A stretch of 64,000 nucleotides of DNA from positions 1,240,001 through 1,304,000 of the forward strand of contig NZ_RCNS01000002.1 of NCBI RefSeq assembly GCF_009725995.1. The letters are read 5' to 3'. Below the pieces are notes generated by a model. The model had not been told where the DNA came from. It ran no database searches and saw only the letters and a program-made list of their open reading frames with translations. Source of the DNA: Zobellia laminariae. GTDB lineage: Bacteria > Bacteroidota > Bacteroidia > Flavobacteriales > Flavobacteriaceae. Position 1 is the first letter of the stretch; every line of letters begins with the position of its first letter. A program made the translations under genes and the position numbers. Below, piece after piece: positions 43,552 to 51,775 of the stretch.

Positions 43552-45960
43552 TTAAAATTTAAAGTTATAGGTTAACGAAGGGACGATTCCAAAAATGGCA
43601 GTTCTAGTAGCTTCATTAGCTCCCGTTTCTAAATTCTGTCCAAAGGAAATAGATGCTGCATTTTTACGGTTATAGGCGTTATAAATACCTAATACCCACT
43701 CTCCTTTAAAACGCCTCTCCGGTTTACGATTCGGTTTATAATTAACCGATAAATCTAAACGGTGATAGGAAGGCAACCGGTCTGAATTCCTATCAGCATA
43801 ACTGGCTACAGAAATTCCTTCGTATTCATATTGGCCATTTGGGTAAGTAACCGGTCTACCGGTTTGAAAAACAAGATTGGCGCCAAAGCTTAATTTATCA
43901 TTCAACTTATAAGCACCAGAAATAGAAATATCATGTGTTCTGTCATAAGGCGTATTATACCATTCCCCATCATTAATACCTAAACCACCTGCATTTCCGC
44001 CAGGAGTTCGTTGTTCAGATTTTGACAAGGTATATGCGATCCACCCTGTAAAATCACCTTCATTTTTACGTAATAAAAGTTCAAGACCATAAGCTCTAGA
44101 TTCTCCATTTAAAATCTCCGTTTCTATAGTGTTTTGTCCTATTAAATCAGACCCGTCTATATAGTCGATTCTATTATCGGTGTTTTTGAAGTAGACTTCC
44201 GCCTCCATAGAATATGCCTTATCCTTGAAGTTTCTAAAATATCCTAGTGCATATTGATTTGATAATTGTGGCTTAACATATTGTCCACTAGGTGCCCAAA
44301 CATCTAATGGTGTAGCCGAAGAAGTATTTGATAGTAAATGAATGTATTGAGCAACTCTTGAAAACCCTACTTTTAAAGATGAATCATCATTTAAAACATA
44401 AGCCAGTGAAGCTCTAGGTTCAAAATTTCCAAACTTCTCTATAACATCTCCTTTATCATAATTTGTCTCCCCTACTTCAGTTCCTCTCTCATAAATACCT
44501 AAAACCGAATTATATACCACAGGTTGATTATTAGCATAATCTACCATAGCTTGTCCTCCAAATCTAGTAAACCCACTATAACGCAAACCGTATTGGGCTG
44601 TTAAATTATCCGTCAGTTTATGTTCTGCATTGACGTACACACCGCTTTCTAATGCCTTCTTACTATCTAATGTAAACGGATTAACAGATGATGTCTCAGA
44701 AGTAGGACGAATTTCCCCTGGATCAAAATCATAATAAATTCCACTGGCACCAAAGTCTAGTTTAAACTTATCGCTGAAATAGTATTTAAAATCATATTTC
44801 AGGTTATAATTTGTGATTGAAGAAACCCAATCAAACTCTGCCGTGGTAATACCTAAATCATAATCATACTTACTATAAACTACGGATAGGTTTGAAAAAA
44901 GCCTGTTATTGAATATATGGTTCCAACGTAAGTTTCCTGTAGAATTCCCGTAGCTACTGGTAAAATTCTCACCTAACTCAAAAGCATCCCTACCAAAATA
45001 ACCCGAAAGATATAACCTGTTATTCGCATTAATCTTATAATTGGTTTTTAAGTTTAAATCGTAGAAACTAACGCTATTGTCCTCGCCAGCAGCTTTTAAC
45101 AGTAAGTCTGCATATGAGCGTCTCCCTGCTATTAAGAACGACCCTTTTTCTTTGAACAAAGGACCTTCAAGTGCAAGACGACTTGAGATTATACCAATCC
45201 CTCCTGTTGCAGCAAACTGCTTACTATTTCCATCTTTTTGACGCACATCTAGTACCGAAGAAACTCTACCACCATAGCGTGCCGGAATACCACCTTTGTA
45301 TAATTTCACATCTTTAATAGCATCGGCATTAAATACGGAGAAGAAACCAAACATGTGAGATGTGTTATAAATAATAGCCTCATCTAACAATACCAAGTTT
45401 TGATCACCCGCACCACCTCTTACATGAAAACCACCAGTACCTTCGCCATTATTTGTAACACCCGGAAGCATCTGTAATGACTTTAGAATATCTACTTCAC
45501 CCAAAACTACGGGCATTTGTTTTACGGTTGCTATATTCATTTTGGCAACACTCATTTCTGGCTTTCGTAGAATGGCCCTTTCCGGCTCATCTGCACTGAC
45601 CACAACTTCTTCTAACTCGGTTGAAAATTCTGAAATCTCAAAATCGAACTTTTGATCTTTATCCAAGGTAATTTCCTGATACTTTTCTGAATATCCCATA
45701 TAGGAAATATGCAAGCGGTAGTTCCCTTCAGGAGCTGTAATGGAGTAGAATCCATATTCATTAGTGACCACTCCAATAGAAGTTCCTTCCAAAAAAACAG
45801 AAGCCCCAAAAAGGGTTTCGCCATCAGCTGCATCACTTACTTTGCCACTAACGGTATAGTTTTCTTGCGCAATGCTTACCACACTAACCAGCAAAAACAG
45901 CAGGCTTAACATGGCCGTAAACCAATGTTGCGAAGTACTATTAATTACATTTCTTGTCAT
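43552..45960 (-). CDS. TonB-dependent outer-membrane receptor with N-terminal CarboxypepD_reg-like domain
   Basis: An 802-aa receptor. Signal peptide about 10-31; CarboxypepD_reg-like domain about 34-115 (YTVSGKVSDAADGETLFGASVFLEGTS); plug about 125-235 (LGEVDILKSLQMLPGV, GGFHVRGGAGDQNLVLLDEAIIYN); beta-barrel to the terminal Phe (PSLTYNFKF). I start at the ATG at 45960, since the longer frame prepends 22 residues before a signal peptide. It lacks an STN domain, so direct sigma/anti-sigma signalling of the FecA type is not expected. Substrate unknown. It is divergent from an ECF sigma operon and forms a two-gene unit with the DUF4249 gene. Confidence 0.92.
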   Translation of the reverse strand: MTRNVINSTSQHWFTAMLSLLFLLVSVVSIAQENYTVSGKVSDAADGETLFGASVFLEGTSIGVVTNEYGFYSITAPEGNYRLHISYMGYSEKYQEITLDKDQKFDFEISEFSTELEEVVVSADEPERAILRKPEMSVAKMNIATVKQMPVVLGEVDILKSLQMLPGVTNNGEGTGGFHVRGGAGDQNLVLLDEAIIYNTSHMFGFFSVFNADAIKDVKLYKGGIPARYGGRVSSVLDVRQKDGNSKQFAATGGIGIISSRLALEGPLFKEKGSFLIAGRRSYADLLLKAAGEDNSVSFYDLNLKTNYKINANNRLYLSGYFGRDAFELGENFTSSYGNSTGNLRWNHIFNNRLFSNLSVVYSKYDYDLGITTAEFDWVSSITNYNLKYDFKYYFSDKFKLDFGASGIYYDFDPGEIRPTSETSSVNPFTLDSKKALESGVYVNAEHKLTDNLTAQYGLRYSGFTRFGGQAMVDYANNQPVVYNSVLGIYERGTEVGETNYDKGDVIEKFGNFEPRASLAYVLNDDSSLKVGFSRVAQYIHLLSNTSSATPLDVWAPSGQYVKPQLSNQYALGYFRNFKDKAYSMEAEVYFKNTDNRIDYIDGSDLIGQNTIETEILNGESRAYGLELLLRKNEGDFTGWIAYTLSKSEQRTPGGNAGGLGINDGEWYNTPYDRTHDISISGAYKLNDKLSFGANLVFQTGRPVTYPNGQYEYEGISVASYADRNSDRLPSYHRLDLSVNYKPNRKPERRFKGEWVLGIYNAYNRKNAASISFGQNLETGANEATRTAIFGIVPSLTYNFKF

Positions 45961-46207
45961 TTTATATATTTTGATTTTTGATTGATGAACACCTCTATGG
46001 ACAACAAAAAATAAAGAAGGTTGCACGCCTTTTTAATTTTTATTAAAATACTAAAACAACGAAGCTAATAAATCATAAAAAGATAAGTACTATAATATAT
46101 GTATACCTTAGTATTAAAATATTTCTCCCCATATGCAACCTTCGCAACTTTTGCTTGTCTTTGTTTATGAAATGTAATTTAGAGTAGAATCAACCCTCTT
46201 AAATTAA

Positions 46208-46750
46208 TTGGAAACCGAAATCCGTTTTACGCATAAGTCCCTTGTTGAAAGTAGCAAGTCTGGCGATAGAAACTCACAGTACCAACTGTATGAGCTCTAC
46301 GTAGATGCTATGTACAATATTAGTATGCGATTTTTAGGAATTAAGGAAGATGCAGAAGACATTGTGCAAGACAGTTTTGTAGATGCTTTTAAAAACCTGC
46401 ACAATTTTAAATATGAATCAACCTTTGGTTCTTGGCTTAAACGGATTGTAATCAACAAAAGCATTAATCATTTAAAAGTGAAGCGATTACCACTTGCTGC
46501 TATGGAAGACCATGAATATCATCTTACGGAAGAGCAAAGTTACGAACAGGTAGACGCGATGGATATAGAGAAGGTAAAACAAGGTATTGAGAAGCTTCCT
46601 TTGGGTTATAAAAACATAATTAACCTGTATTTACTGGAAGGCTATGACCACATGGAAATTGGAGAAGTGATGGGTATATCGGTATCAACTTCCAAGTCTC
46701 AATACCACAGGGCAAAAAAGAAACTGGTTGAAATTATAAAGACATTATAA
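46208..46750 (+). CDS. ECF-family RNA polymerase sigma factor
   Basis: A 180-aa sigma-70 family protein. Region 2 is about 15-85 (MRFLGIKEDAEDIVQDSFVDAFKNL, FGSWLKRIVINKSINHLK). Region 4 is about 120-178 (IEKLPLGYKNIINLYLLEGYDHMEIGEVMGISVSTSKSQYHRAKKKL). The start is a TTG at 46208, immediately preceded by an in-frame TAA. The first ATG would delete part of region 2, so TTG is required. Its stop overlaps the next gene's ATG by one base (TAATG). Confidence 0.93.
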   Translation: METEIRFTHKSLVESSKSGDRNSQYQLYELYVDAMYNISMRFLGIKEDAEDIVQDSFVDAFKNLHNFKYESTFGSWLKRIVINKSINHLKVKRLPLAAMEDHEYHLTEEQSYEQVDAMDIEKVKQGIEKLPLGYKNIINLYLLEGYDHMEIGEVMGISVSTSKSQYHRAKKKLVEIIKTL

Positions 46751-47289
46751 TGGACAATTTTGAAAAACATATCAGAAAAAACAAAGCACAGTTTGATGGC
46801 CACATAGCCGATCGCGCTAAGCTTTGGGCAAATATTGATGCTAAGTTAGACCCACCAAAACAAAAAGTGATACCGCTGTGGAAATCACCTATGTTGCGCA
46901 TAGCTGCAACCGTACTAATTGTTTTAGGTATTTCAGGACTACTAGGTATTTCTTTCTTAAGTAACTCGGATAGCGAAAGCTCTTTTGTGTCCAGAGAATT
47001 ACAGGATATAGATATGCATTACCAAGGATTGGTTTCTTACCAAGTACAACTGGTACAAAAAAATGAAAGCCTTTCCGATGCCGAAAAAGCTGAGTTTCTA
47101 TCCTTCATGGATGAACTAGATGTGGAGTATGAACAATTGCGACTAGAAATGCAGAATAATCTAGATAATGATTTGGTGCTTGAAGCCATTGTTTCCAACT
47201 ATAGAAAGCGCATAGAACTTATAGAAAACCTTTTGCGACAACTGAACAAATCAAAATTAAAAGATGACGATTATGGATATACTTTATAA
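46750..47289 (+). CDS. Single-pass membrane protein, putative anti-sigma factor
   Basis: A 179-aa protein: cytosolic N-terminus (about 1-48; FDGHIADRAKLWANIDAKL), one transmembrane helix (about 50-70), and an extracytoplasmic helical domain rich in Glu and Leu (about 80-170). The topology and position between an ECF sigma gene and a DUF4097-like gene fit a membrane anti-sigma factor, but no FecR or zinc-binding anti-sigma motif is visible. The first gene of the cassette overlaps it by 1 nt and the third by 17 nt. Confidence 0.72.
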   Translation: MDNFEKHIRKNKAQFDGHIADRAKLWANIDAKLDPPKQKVIPLWKSPMLRIAATVLIVLGISGLLGISFLSNSDSESSFVSRELQDIDMHYQGLVSYQVQLVQKNESLSDAEKAEFLSFMDELDVEYEQLRLEMQNNLDNDLVLEAIVSNYRKRIELIENLLRQLNKSKLKDDDYGYTL

Positions 47290-48361
47290 AAAACTGCTCC
47301 TATTTGCTGCGGCAATGGTCTTTGGCCTTCCGGTCATGGCGCAGGAAAAGGTGTCTAAAAAGGTTACCAAGACTTACGGGTTTACCAATGCCGGCGAACT
47401 TCATTTAGACAACAAATATGGTAACATAAATATATATGGTTGGTCTAAAGACGAAGTGTCCATTACGGTGAATATTACCGTTACGCATAAGAAAAAAGAC
47501 AATGCCAAAGAGCTTTTAGAGCGTATACGCCCTGTTCTTCGTGAAAGCGAAAATTTTATATCCGTTAGTTACGAGATTGGAGAAAATAGTTCCGGCTTCT
47601 TTTCTAATCTTTTTGAAAAAGCGAATCCTTTTGATTTTGACCGAAGTAATGTTCAAATAGATTATAAAGTGTACATGCCCGAAAAAGCGGAACTAGAAAT
47701 TCTCAACAAATTTGGTGATGTTTTTATTGAAGGTTGGCAAGGGGTGTTAGAAGCCGATGTGCAACATGGCGATATGTGGATAAATAAAAACCTGAACAAA
47801 GCAGACATTACCCTAAAATATGGAAAGCTAAGGGCCAAAAACATCAATTACGGGAATTTAGACCTAAAAAATGGTGGTTTGGACATGGACGATTCAAGCA
47901 CCATGCGTCTGAACAGCAGTGGTAGTGATATAGATATGCATATGGTTGGTTCCTTAGAGTTTTATTCCAACAAAGATGAAGTTGATCTAGAAGAAGTAAG
48001 CACACTCTATGGTGTGCTAAAATTCAGTAATATACAATTGCGTAGGTTGTCAAAAGATATAGATTTGATTTTACAAGTATCAGATTTTACAGTAGACCAT
48101 ATTCAAACTCCAAACGCAAATATTGCTATTGAACAGGAGTCTTCCGAGGTTAGCCTTAATATCTCAGGTTTTCCACACGAATTTAATGCTGTGCTAGAAG
48201 AAGGTCTTGTACGGCTACCTAAAACGTTTCATGATGTAGATTCGAAAATGCTGGACAAAGGGAAAAAACTTCGTGAAATAAAAGCGACTTACGGCAAAAA
48301 GTCCCAAGGTCATATTTCTATTACCGGTAAAAAGGGTGTGGTTTTACTGAAAGAGTTGTAA
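47273..48361 (+). CDS. Secreted DUF4097-like beta-helix protein
   Basis: A 362-aa exported protein: signal peptide (MDILYKKLLLFAAAMVFGLPVMAQ), then repetitive beta-strand sequence in which short strands recur about every 20 residues (LHLDNKYGNINIYGW, LEILNKFGDVFIEGW, ITLKYGKLRAKNINYGNLDLKNG). This is the pattern of DUF4097/DUF2807 right-handed beta-solenoids. I use the ATG at 47273 (the ATG at 47264 adds three residues). It overlaps the putative anti-sigma gene, so all three genes form one operon. A role at the envelope, perhaps as a target or sensor of the sigma system, is inference. Confidence 0.78.
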   Translation: MDILYKKLLLFAAAMVFGLPVMAQEKVSKKVTKTYGFTNAGELHLDNKYGNINIYGWSKDEVSITVNITVTHKKKDNAKELLERIRPVLRESENFISVSYEIGENSSGFFSNLFEKANPFDFDRSNVQIDYKVYMPEKAELEILNKFGDVFIEGWQGVLEADVQHGDMWINKNLNKADITLKYGKLRAKNINYGNLDLKNGGLDMDDSSTMRLNSSGSDIDMHMVGSLEFYSNKDEVDLEEVSTLYGVLKFSNIQLRRLSKDIDLILQVSDFTVDHIQTPNANIAIEQESSEVSLNISGFPHEFNAVLEEGLVRLPKTFHDVDSKMLDKGKKLREIKATYGKKSQGHISITGKKGVVLLKEL

Positions 48362-48394
48362 TCACAAATATTTAGTCTATTAGAGTCTAAAGCA

Positions 48395-48438
48395 TAAAAA
48401 ATCGGTTGGTTTCAAATAGAAACCAACCGATTTTTTTA
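48395..48438. terminator. Bidirectional intrinsic terminator
   Basis: Arms AAAAATCGGTTGGTTTC (ending 48413) and GAAACCAACCGATTTTT (from 48419) pair perfectly around the loop AAATA, with A/T runs outside. It separates the ECF operon (plus) from the VOC gene (minus). Confidence 0.94.
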
Positions 48439-48450
48439 TACATCTTTTTT

Positions 48451-48963
48451 TTACTTAGAATACGCCCCAGAGGAATACGTAAGCTCATAACTGTGCGTAT
48501 AAATTTCAAACACAATACCAAAAGGATCCTCTACATAACACATTTTATAAGGTTTGTCATTTGGGTAATAAGATTTAATTGGCATGCGCTGCTTCCCTCC
48601 ATGCGCAACAACCTTATTAACCAAACCTTCAATATCTGGATCTTGTACACAAAAATGAAATAACCCTGTATTAAACGGATTAAATTCTGGAGCCTCTTTA
48701 GCACCATGTGGGAAAGTGAATAATTCTATCCCTATGCCATCTGAAGTTGACATATGTGCGATTTCAAATTCTTCCCAATCATCACCAAATACATCTATAC
48801 ACATTTGACCAATTGCCGTGTCTGTTTCCTTCTTTACTTTTGACGGAGGCATAATTACATACCAGCCCATTACTTCTGAATAGAACTTAACTGCCTTATC
48901 TATATCAGGAACCGTAATGCCTATATGTGAAAATGATTTTGGATAATCTTTATTTGCGCTCAT
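48451..48963 (-). CDS. VOC-family (glyoxalase/dioxygenase-like) protein
   Basis: A 170-aa protein of the vicinal-oxygen-chelate superfamily with two beta-alpha-beta-beta-beta modules. The first starts FSHIGITVPDIDKAVKFYSEVMGW, and the second contains FHFCVQDPDIEGLVNKVVAHGG ending VEDPFGIVFEIYTHSYE. The potential metal ligands are H at SHIGIT, E near IGIELF, H at LFHFCV and E in VFEIY. The substrate is unknown. I start at the ATG at 48963; a TTG at 48984 is unsupported. It is divergent from an HxlR regulator gene that probably controls it. Confidence 0.88.
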   Translation of the reverse strand: MSANKDYPKSFSHIGITVPDIDKAVKFYSEVMGWYVIMPPSKVKKETDTAIGQMCIDVFGDDWEEFEIAHMSTSDGIGIELFTFPHGAKEAPEFNPFNTGLFHFCVQDPDIEGLVNKVVAHGGKQRMPIKSYYPNDKPYKMCYVEDPFGIVFEIYTHSYELTYSSGAYSK

Positions 48964-49006
48964 AGTCTCTGTTTTAGAGTTCAAAATAAAACTATATTTA
49001 CCTTAT

Positions 49007-49058
49007 TAGCAATAACTTACCAAAAAGTAGTATAGTTACCAAAACAAGTTAATTGCTA
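49007..49058. promoter_or_regulatory. Putative HxlR operator in the VOC-HxlR intergenic region
   Basis: In the 119-bp divergent gap, TAGCAATAACTT (49007-49018) and AAGTTAATTGCTA (49046-49058) form an imperfect inverted repeat. Between and beside them are two direct TTACCAAAA words (about 49017 and 49036). A dimeric HxlR regulator could bind here and control both genes. Confidence 0.6.
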
Positions 49059-49082
49059 TTTATCAGTTAATTACAATACATA

Positions 49083-49397
49083 ATGAATCAAAATTATTAC
49101 TGCCCATTAGACCAAACTATGAACCTAATTGGTACAAAGTGGAAACCCTTAGTCCTTTTTCATCTTCTAGAAGGCCCTTTACGTTCTGGAGTACTACAGA
49201 AAAAAGTACCCGGAATATCAAATAAAATGTTCACCCAAACCGTACGTGAACTAGAAAAGGACGGTCTCGTTTTAAGAGAAGTATTTCCTGTAGTGCCACC
49301 AAAAGTAGAATATGCATTAAGTGAAAAAGGAAAATCTCTTGAAAGTATATTAAGAAATCTTGATGAATGGGGAGCAGAATACTGTTCAAAAGAATAA
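49083..49397 (+). CDS. HxlR-family winged-helix transcriptional regulator
   Basis: A 104-aa MarR-like single-domain regulator. It has the family Cys near the N-terminus (NYYCPLDQTMNLIGTKWKPLVLFHLL), recognition helix GISNKMFTQTVRELEKDGLVLR and wing FPVVPPKVEYALSEKGKSL. HxlR proteins bind as dimers and often sense electrophiles or quinones through the conserved Cys. The divergent VOC-family gene is the natural target. Confidence 0.93.
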   Translation: MNQNYYCPLDQTMNLIGTKWKPLVLFHLLEGPLRSGVLQKKVPGISNKMFTQTVRELEKDGLVLREVFPVVPPKVEYALSEKGKSLESILRNLDEWGAEYCSKE

Positions 49398-49522
49398 ATA
49401 CCCTTAACTAAAAAGGGGAATTAGAGTGGTAAAATAATTTTTTTCAAAAAAATATCGGTTTAGATGCAACTATTTAGAGCTTTGGTTGTCTATTAGGTAA
49501 ATCAATCAAAAAACGGACAGTA

Positions 49523-50188
49523 ATGAAACCACTCAAAATTAGTCTCCTTTCAATAATCGCTGGAGCTACCTTTTCAAGTTTCGGACAAGATACAACAGAT
49601 GACTACTTAGAATTTAATGATCGTAACAATGTAGTTCACGGTGTATACTTAGGTTTAGACCTTGGGGTTGGAGAAATAGACGGAGAACCTTCTTATACTG
49701 GCGGAATAAAGGTGGCCTATGTTGCTAATCAGCAATTTGAAGTAGGTTTTGCTGGTACTTTTCTCTATTCCCAACAAGATTTATTTAACAACACCTTATC
49801 TCGTAATGAGGATCTTATTGGTGCTTATGGCGGTCTGCATTTGGAACCTATTTTCTTTAGCAAAAAAAGAGTAAATCTTTCATTTCCCCTTTTATTAGGC
49901 GCAGGTGCTGTTGGTTATATCGAAAATAATTTTCATGACGAAGAATATGAAGAAGAGCTCACCGAAGATGATGTGGATGTTGTTTTCGTAGCCGAACCTG
50001 GTATAAGTGCCCTATTTAATGTCTCTCGTTATTTGCAATTAGAAGCAGGCATCAAATATCGTTTTTCAAGTAGAATAGAACTTCCCCCAACACGCACTAC
50101 TCGTATTAATGGCTTTTCAGCCGGAATAGGAGTAAAAGTGGGTATTTTCAATATGGGTAGAAATAGATATAAAAAGAACGTGCAATGA
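49523..50188 (+). CDS. Small outer-membrane beta-barrel protein
   Basis: A 221-aa exported protein: signal peptide (about 1-21, ending ATFSSFGQ), then strands of alternating polarity (GVYLGLDLGVGEIDGEPSYT, QFEVGFAGTFLYSQ, LFNVSRYLQLEAGIKYRF, GFSAGIGVKVGIF). A short acidic loop lies near residues 138-151. It looks like an eight-stranded barrel of the OmpW/PorT-like size class with no recognised activity. It overlaps the following small gene by 4 bp. Confidence 0.8.
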   Translation: MKPLKISLLSIIAGATFSSFGQDTTDDYLEFNDRNNVVHGVYLGLDLGVGEIDGEPSYTGGIKVAYVANQQFEVGFAGTFLYSQQDLFNNTLSRNEDLIGAYGGLHLEPIFFSKKRVNLSFPLLLGAGAVGYIENNFHDEEYEEELTEDDVDVVFVAEPGISALFNVSRYLQLEAGIKYRFSSRIELPPTRTTRINGFSAGIGVKVGIFNMGRNRYKKNVQ

Positions 50189-50379
50189 AAGCAAACAACA
50201 AGAAAATCTGTCCCCATTGTCACGATGCCATAGAAACACAACATGTATTCAGCGAAAACAACCAGGTATTTCTTAAGAAAGATTTTACCGGTAGTTCTTC
50301 AACTAAAGAAGAATGGTCTCCCATTAATTTTCAATGGATTCCTGTAGTTCAGTTACAGAAGCGTTTAGTGCAAGTCTAA
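50185..50379 (+). CDS. Small 64-aa protein with a CPHC motif
   Basis: A short ORF translationally coupled to the barrel gene (ATGA overlap). It begins MKANNKKICPHCHDAIETQH: one CxxC pair plus nearby His residues (H11, H13, H20) that could bind a metal, though a full zinc ribbon is absent. The remainder is polar with a basic end. The coupling and composition suggest a real gene, but no family is recognised. Confidence 0.55.
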   Translation: MKANNKKICPHCHDAIETQHVFSENNQVFLKKDFTGSSSTKEEWSPINFQWIPVVQLQKRLVQV

Positions 50380-50434
50380 AACAGCACAATTCATCAATCC
50401 GCTTTCCCTTAGGGCAAGCATAAAATCAATCAAA

Positions 50435-51157
50435 ATGAAAACAAAAACGATTTTTATCGCCATGGCCGTGGCATGCGGAATTTTAACGTCCTGTGATTAT
50501 GATCACGTAAAAGCATCAGACGAAATCACCACTAAAGATTTAACTATTTCTGATTATGACAAATTAAAGGTTTCCAATGCTTTTGATGTCTATGTTACTT
50601 TTTCCGAAGACGAAGAACAGATTCGTATAGAAGCAAATGACAATCTTCACGAACGTATTGTTGTAGCCAGAGAAGGAAATGAAATCATTATTAAACTAAA
50701 GAAGTTTACCACCGTTAGTGGAAACCCAACTTTGAAGGCTTTTATTACCACTAGAGATATTTCCGAATTCGACCTATCCGGTGCGGCAAGCATTACACTT
50801 GAAACTCCTTGGGATATAACAAAAGGAAAAATTGAACTTTCAGGAGCATCAGACTTTACAGGAGAAGTTATTGCTGATTTTCTAAATATAGATATGAACG
50901 GTGCTTCTAAAACAGATATATATGGTGAAGTAAAATCGGTACATGCAGACCTTTCAGGAAGCAGTGATTTCAGAGATTACGACCTTCAGATTGAACGCCT
51001 AAATATTGACCTTTCTGGTGCCAGCGAGGCCTTCCTTACCGCAACTGAGTCTATTGATGTTGAAGCCACTGGAGCTAGTACCTTAAACTATAAAGGCAGC
51101 GCCATAATTAATCACCAGAGATTAAAAGGTGCTTCACAACTAAAAAATAGAAACTAG
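50435..51157 (+). CDS. DUF2807 (GIN-domain) lipoprotein
   Basis: A 240-aa lipoprotein (lipobox GILTSC). DUF2807 right-handed beta-solenoid repeats are visible as periodic LSGAS-type turns: FDLSGAASITL, IELSGASDF, IDMNGASKTDIYGE, ADLSGSSDFRDY, IDLSGASEAFL, VEATGASTLNY. These proteins are exported and often annotated as putative auto-transporter adhesins; function is unproven. It lies 55 bp after the CPHC ORF and may share its transcript. Its stop codon lies inside a 15-bp perfect inverted repeat shared with the end of hisIE. Confidence 0.87.
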   Translation: MKTKTIFIAMAVACGILTSCDYDHVKASDEITTKDLTISDYDKLKVSNAFDVYVTFSEDEEQIRIEANDNLHERIVVAREGNEIIIKLKKFTTVSGNPTLKAFITTRDISEFDLSGAASITLETPWDITKGKIELSGASDFTGEVIADFLNIDMNGASKTDIYGEVKSVHADLSGSSDFRDYDLQIERLNIDLSGASEAFLTATESIDVEATGASTLNYKGSAIINHQRLKGASQLKNRN

Positions 51158-51188
51158 TAAAACGACTATTTGTGTCGTTTTACTAGTT
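51152..51188. terminator. Perfect hairpin spanning the stop codons of the DUF2807 gene and hisIE
   Basis: AACTAGTAAAACGAC (51152-51166) and GTCGTTTTACTAGTT (51174-51188), 15-bp perfect arms with a 7-nt loop, cover both convergent stop codons (51155-51157 and 51166-51168) and the last codons of hisIE. It lacks a long T-tail, so it may be a less typical bidirectional terminator or 3'-end stabiliser. Confidence 0.7.
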
Positions 51189-51765
51189 CTGCTTCAATAT
51201 CTTTTAGGGTGAAACCTTTTGCCTGAAGTAATATTAAGTAATGGAAAAGTAAATCTGCACTCTCGTATAAAAAGAGGTCATCATTATCATCCATGGCCTC
51301 TATTACCGTTTCCACAGCTTCTTCACCCACTTTTTGAGCAATTTTGTTGATACCTTTTTCAAATAAAGAGGCTACATAAGACTTACTAGAATCCGAAGCC
51401 TCACGACGTTGGGTTATAACTTCTTCCAATTGAGATAGGAAACCAAAATTTGAAGTGTTCTCTTCGTTCCAGCACGTATCCGTTCCTTTATGACATGTAG
51501 GCCCAACTGGCTTTACAAAAATTAAAAGCGAATCATCATCACAATCATTTTTGATATCTACCAGTTCAAGAAAGTTTCCACTCTCCTCACCTTTGGTCCA
51601 TAAACGCTTTTTAGTACGACTGAAGAAAGTCACTTTTTTGGTCTCTTGAGTTTTCTCAAAAGCCTCTTGGTTCATATACCCCAGCATTAAAACATTCTTG
51701 GTTACCGCATCTTGAATGATTGCCGGTACAAGTCCGTCTCCGTTTTTATTGAAATCTATTTTCAT
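51166..51765 (-). CDS. hisIE: Bifunctional phosphoribosyl-AMP cyclohydrolase / phosphoribosyl-ATP pyrophosphatase
   Basis: A 199-aa enzyme catalysing steps 2 and 3 of histidine synthesis. The HisI part is about 1-105 (VLMLGYMNQEAFEKT, TFFSRTKKRLWTKGEESGNFL, DCDDDSLLIFVKPVGPTCHKGTDTCW with the zinc-site Cys residues). The HisE part is about 110-199 (SYVASLFEKGINKIAQKVGEEAVETVIEA). I use the ATG at 51765; a TTG at 51789 would run into the racemase gene. It is the last gene of the his operon and ends within a hairpin shared with the convergent DUF2807 gene. Confidence 0.95.
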   Translation of the reverse strand: MKIDFNKNGDGLVPAIIQDAVTKNVLMLGYMNQEAFEKTQETKKVTFFSRTKKRLWTKGEESGNFLELVDIKNDCDDDSLLIFVKPVGPTCHKGTDTCWNEENTSNFGFLSQLEEVITQRREASDSSKSYVASLFEKGINKIAQKVGEEAVETVIEAMDDNDDLFLYESADLLFHYLILLQAKGFTLKDIEAELVKRHK

Positions 51766-51775
51766 TATTTTTATT

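Noticed and set aside
46017..46142. AAGGTTGCA ... TGCAACCTT inverted repeat in the TonB receptor-ECF sigma intergenic region
   Set aside because: Only 9 bp with about 108 bp between arms; too short and too far apart to call an operator or element.
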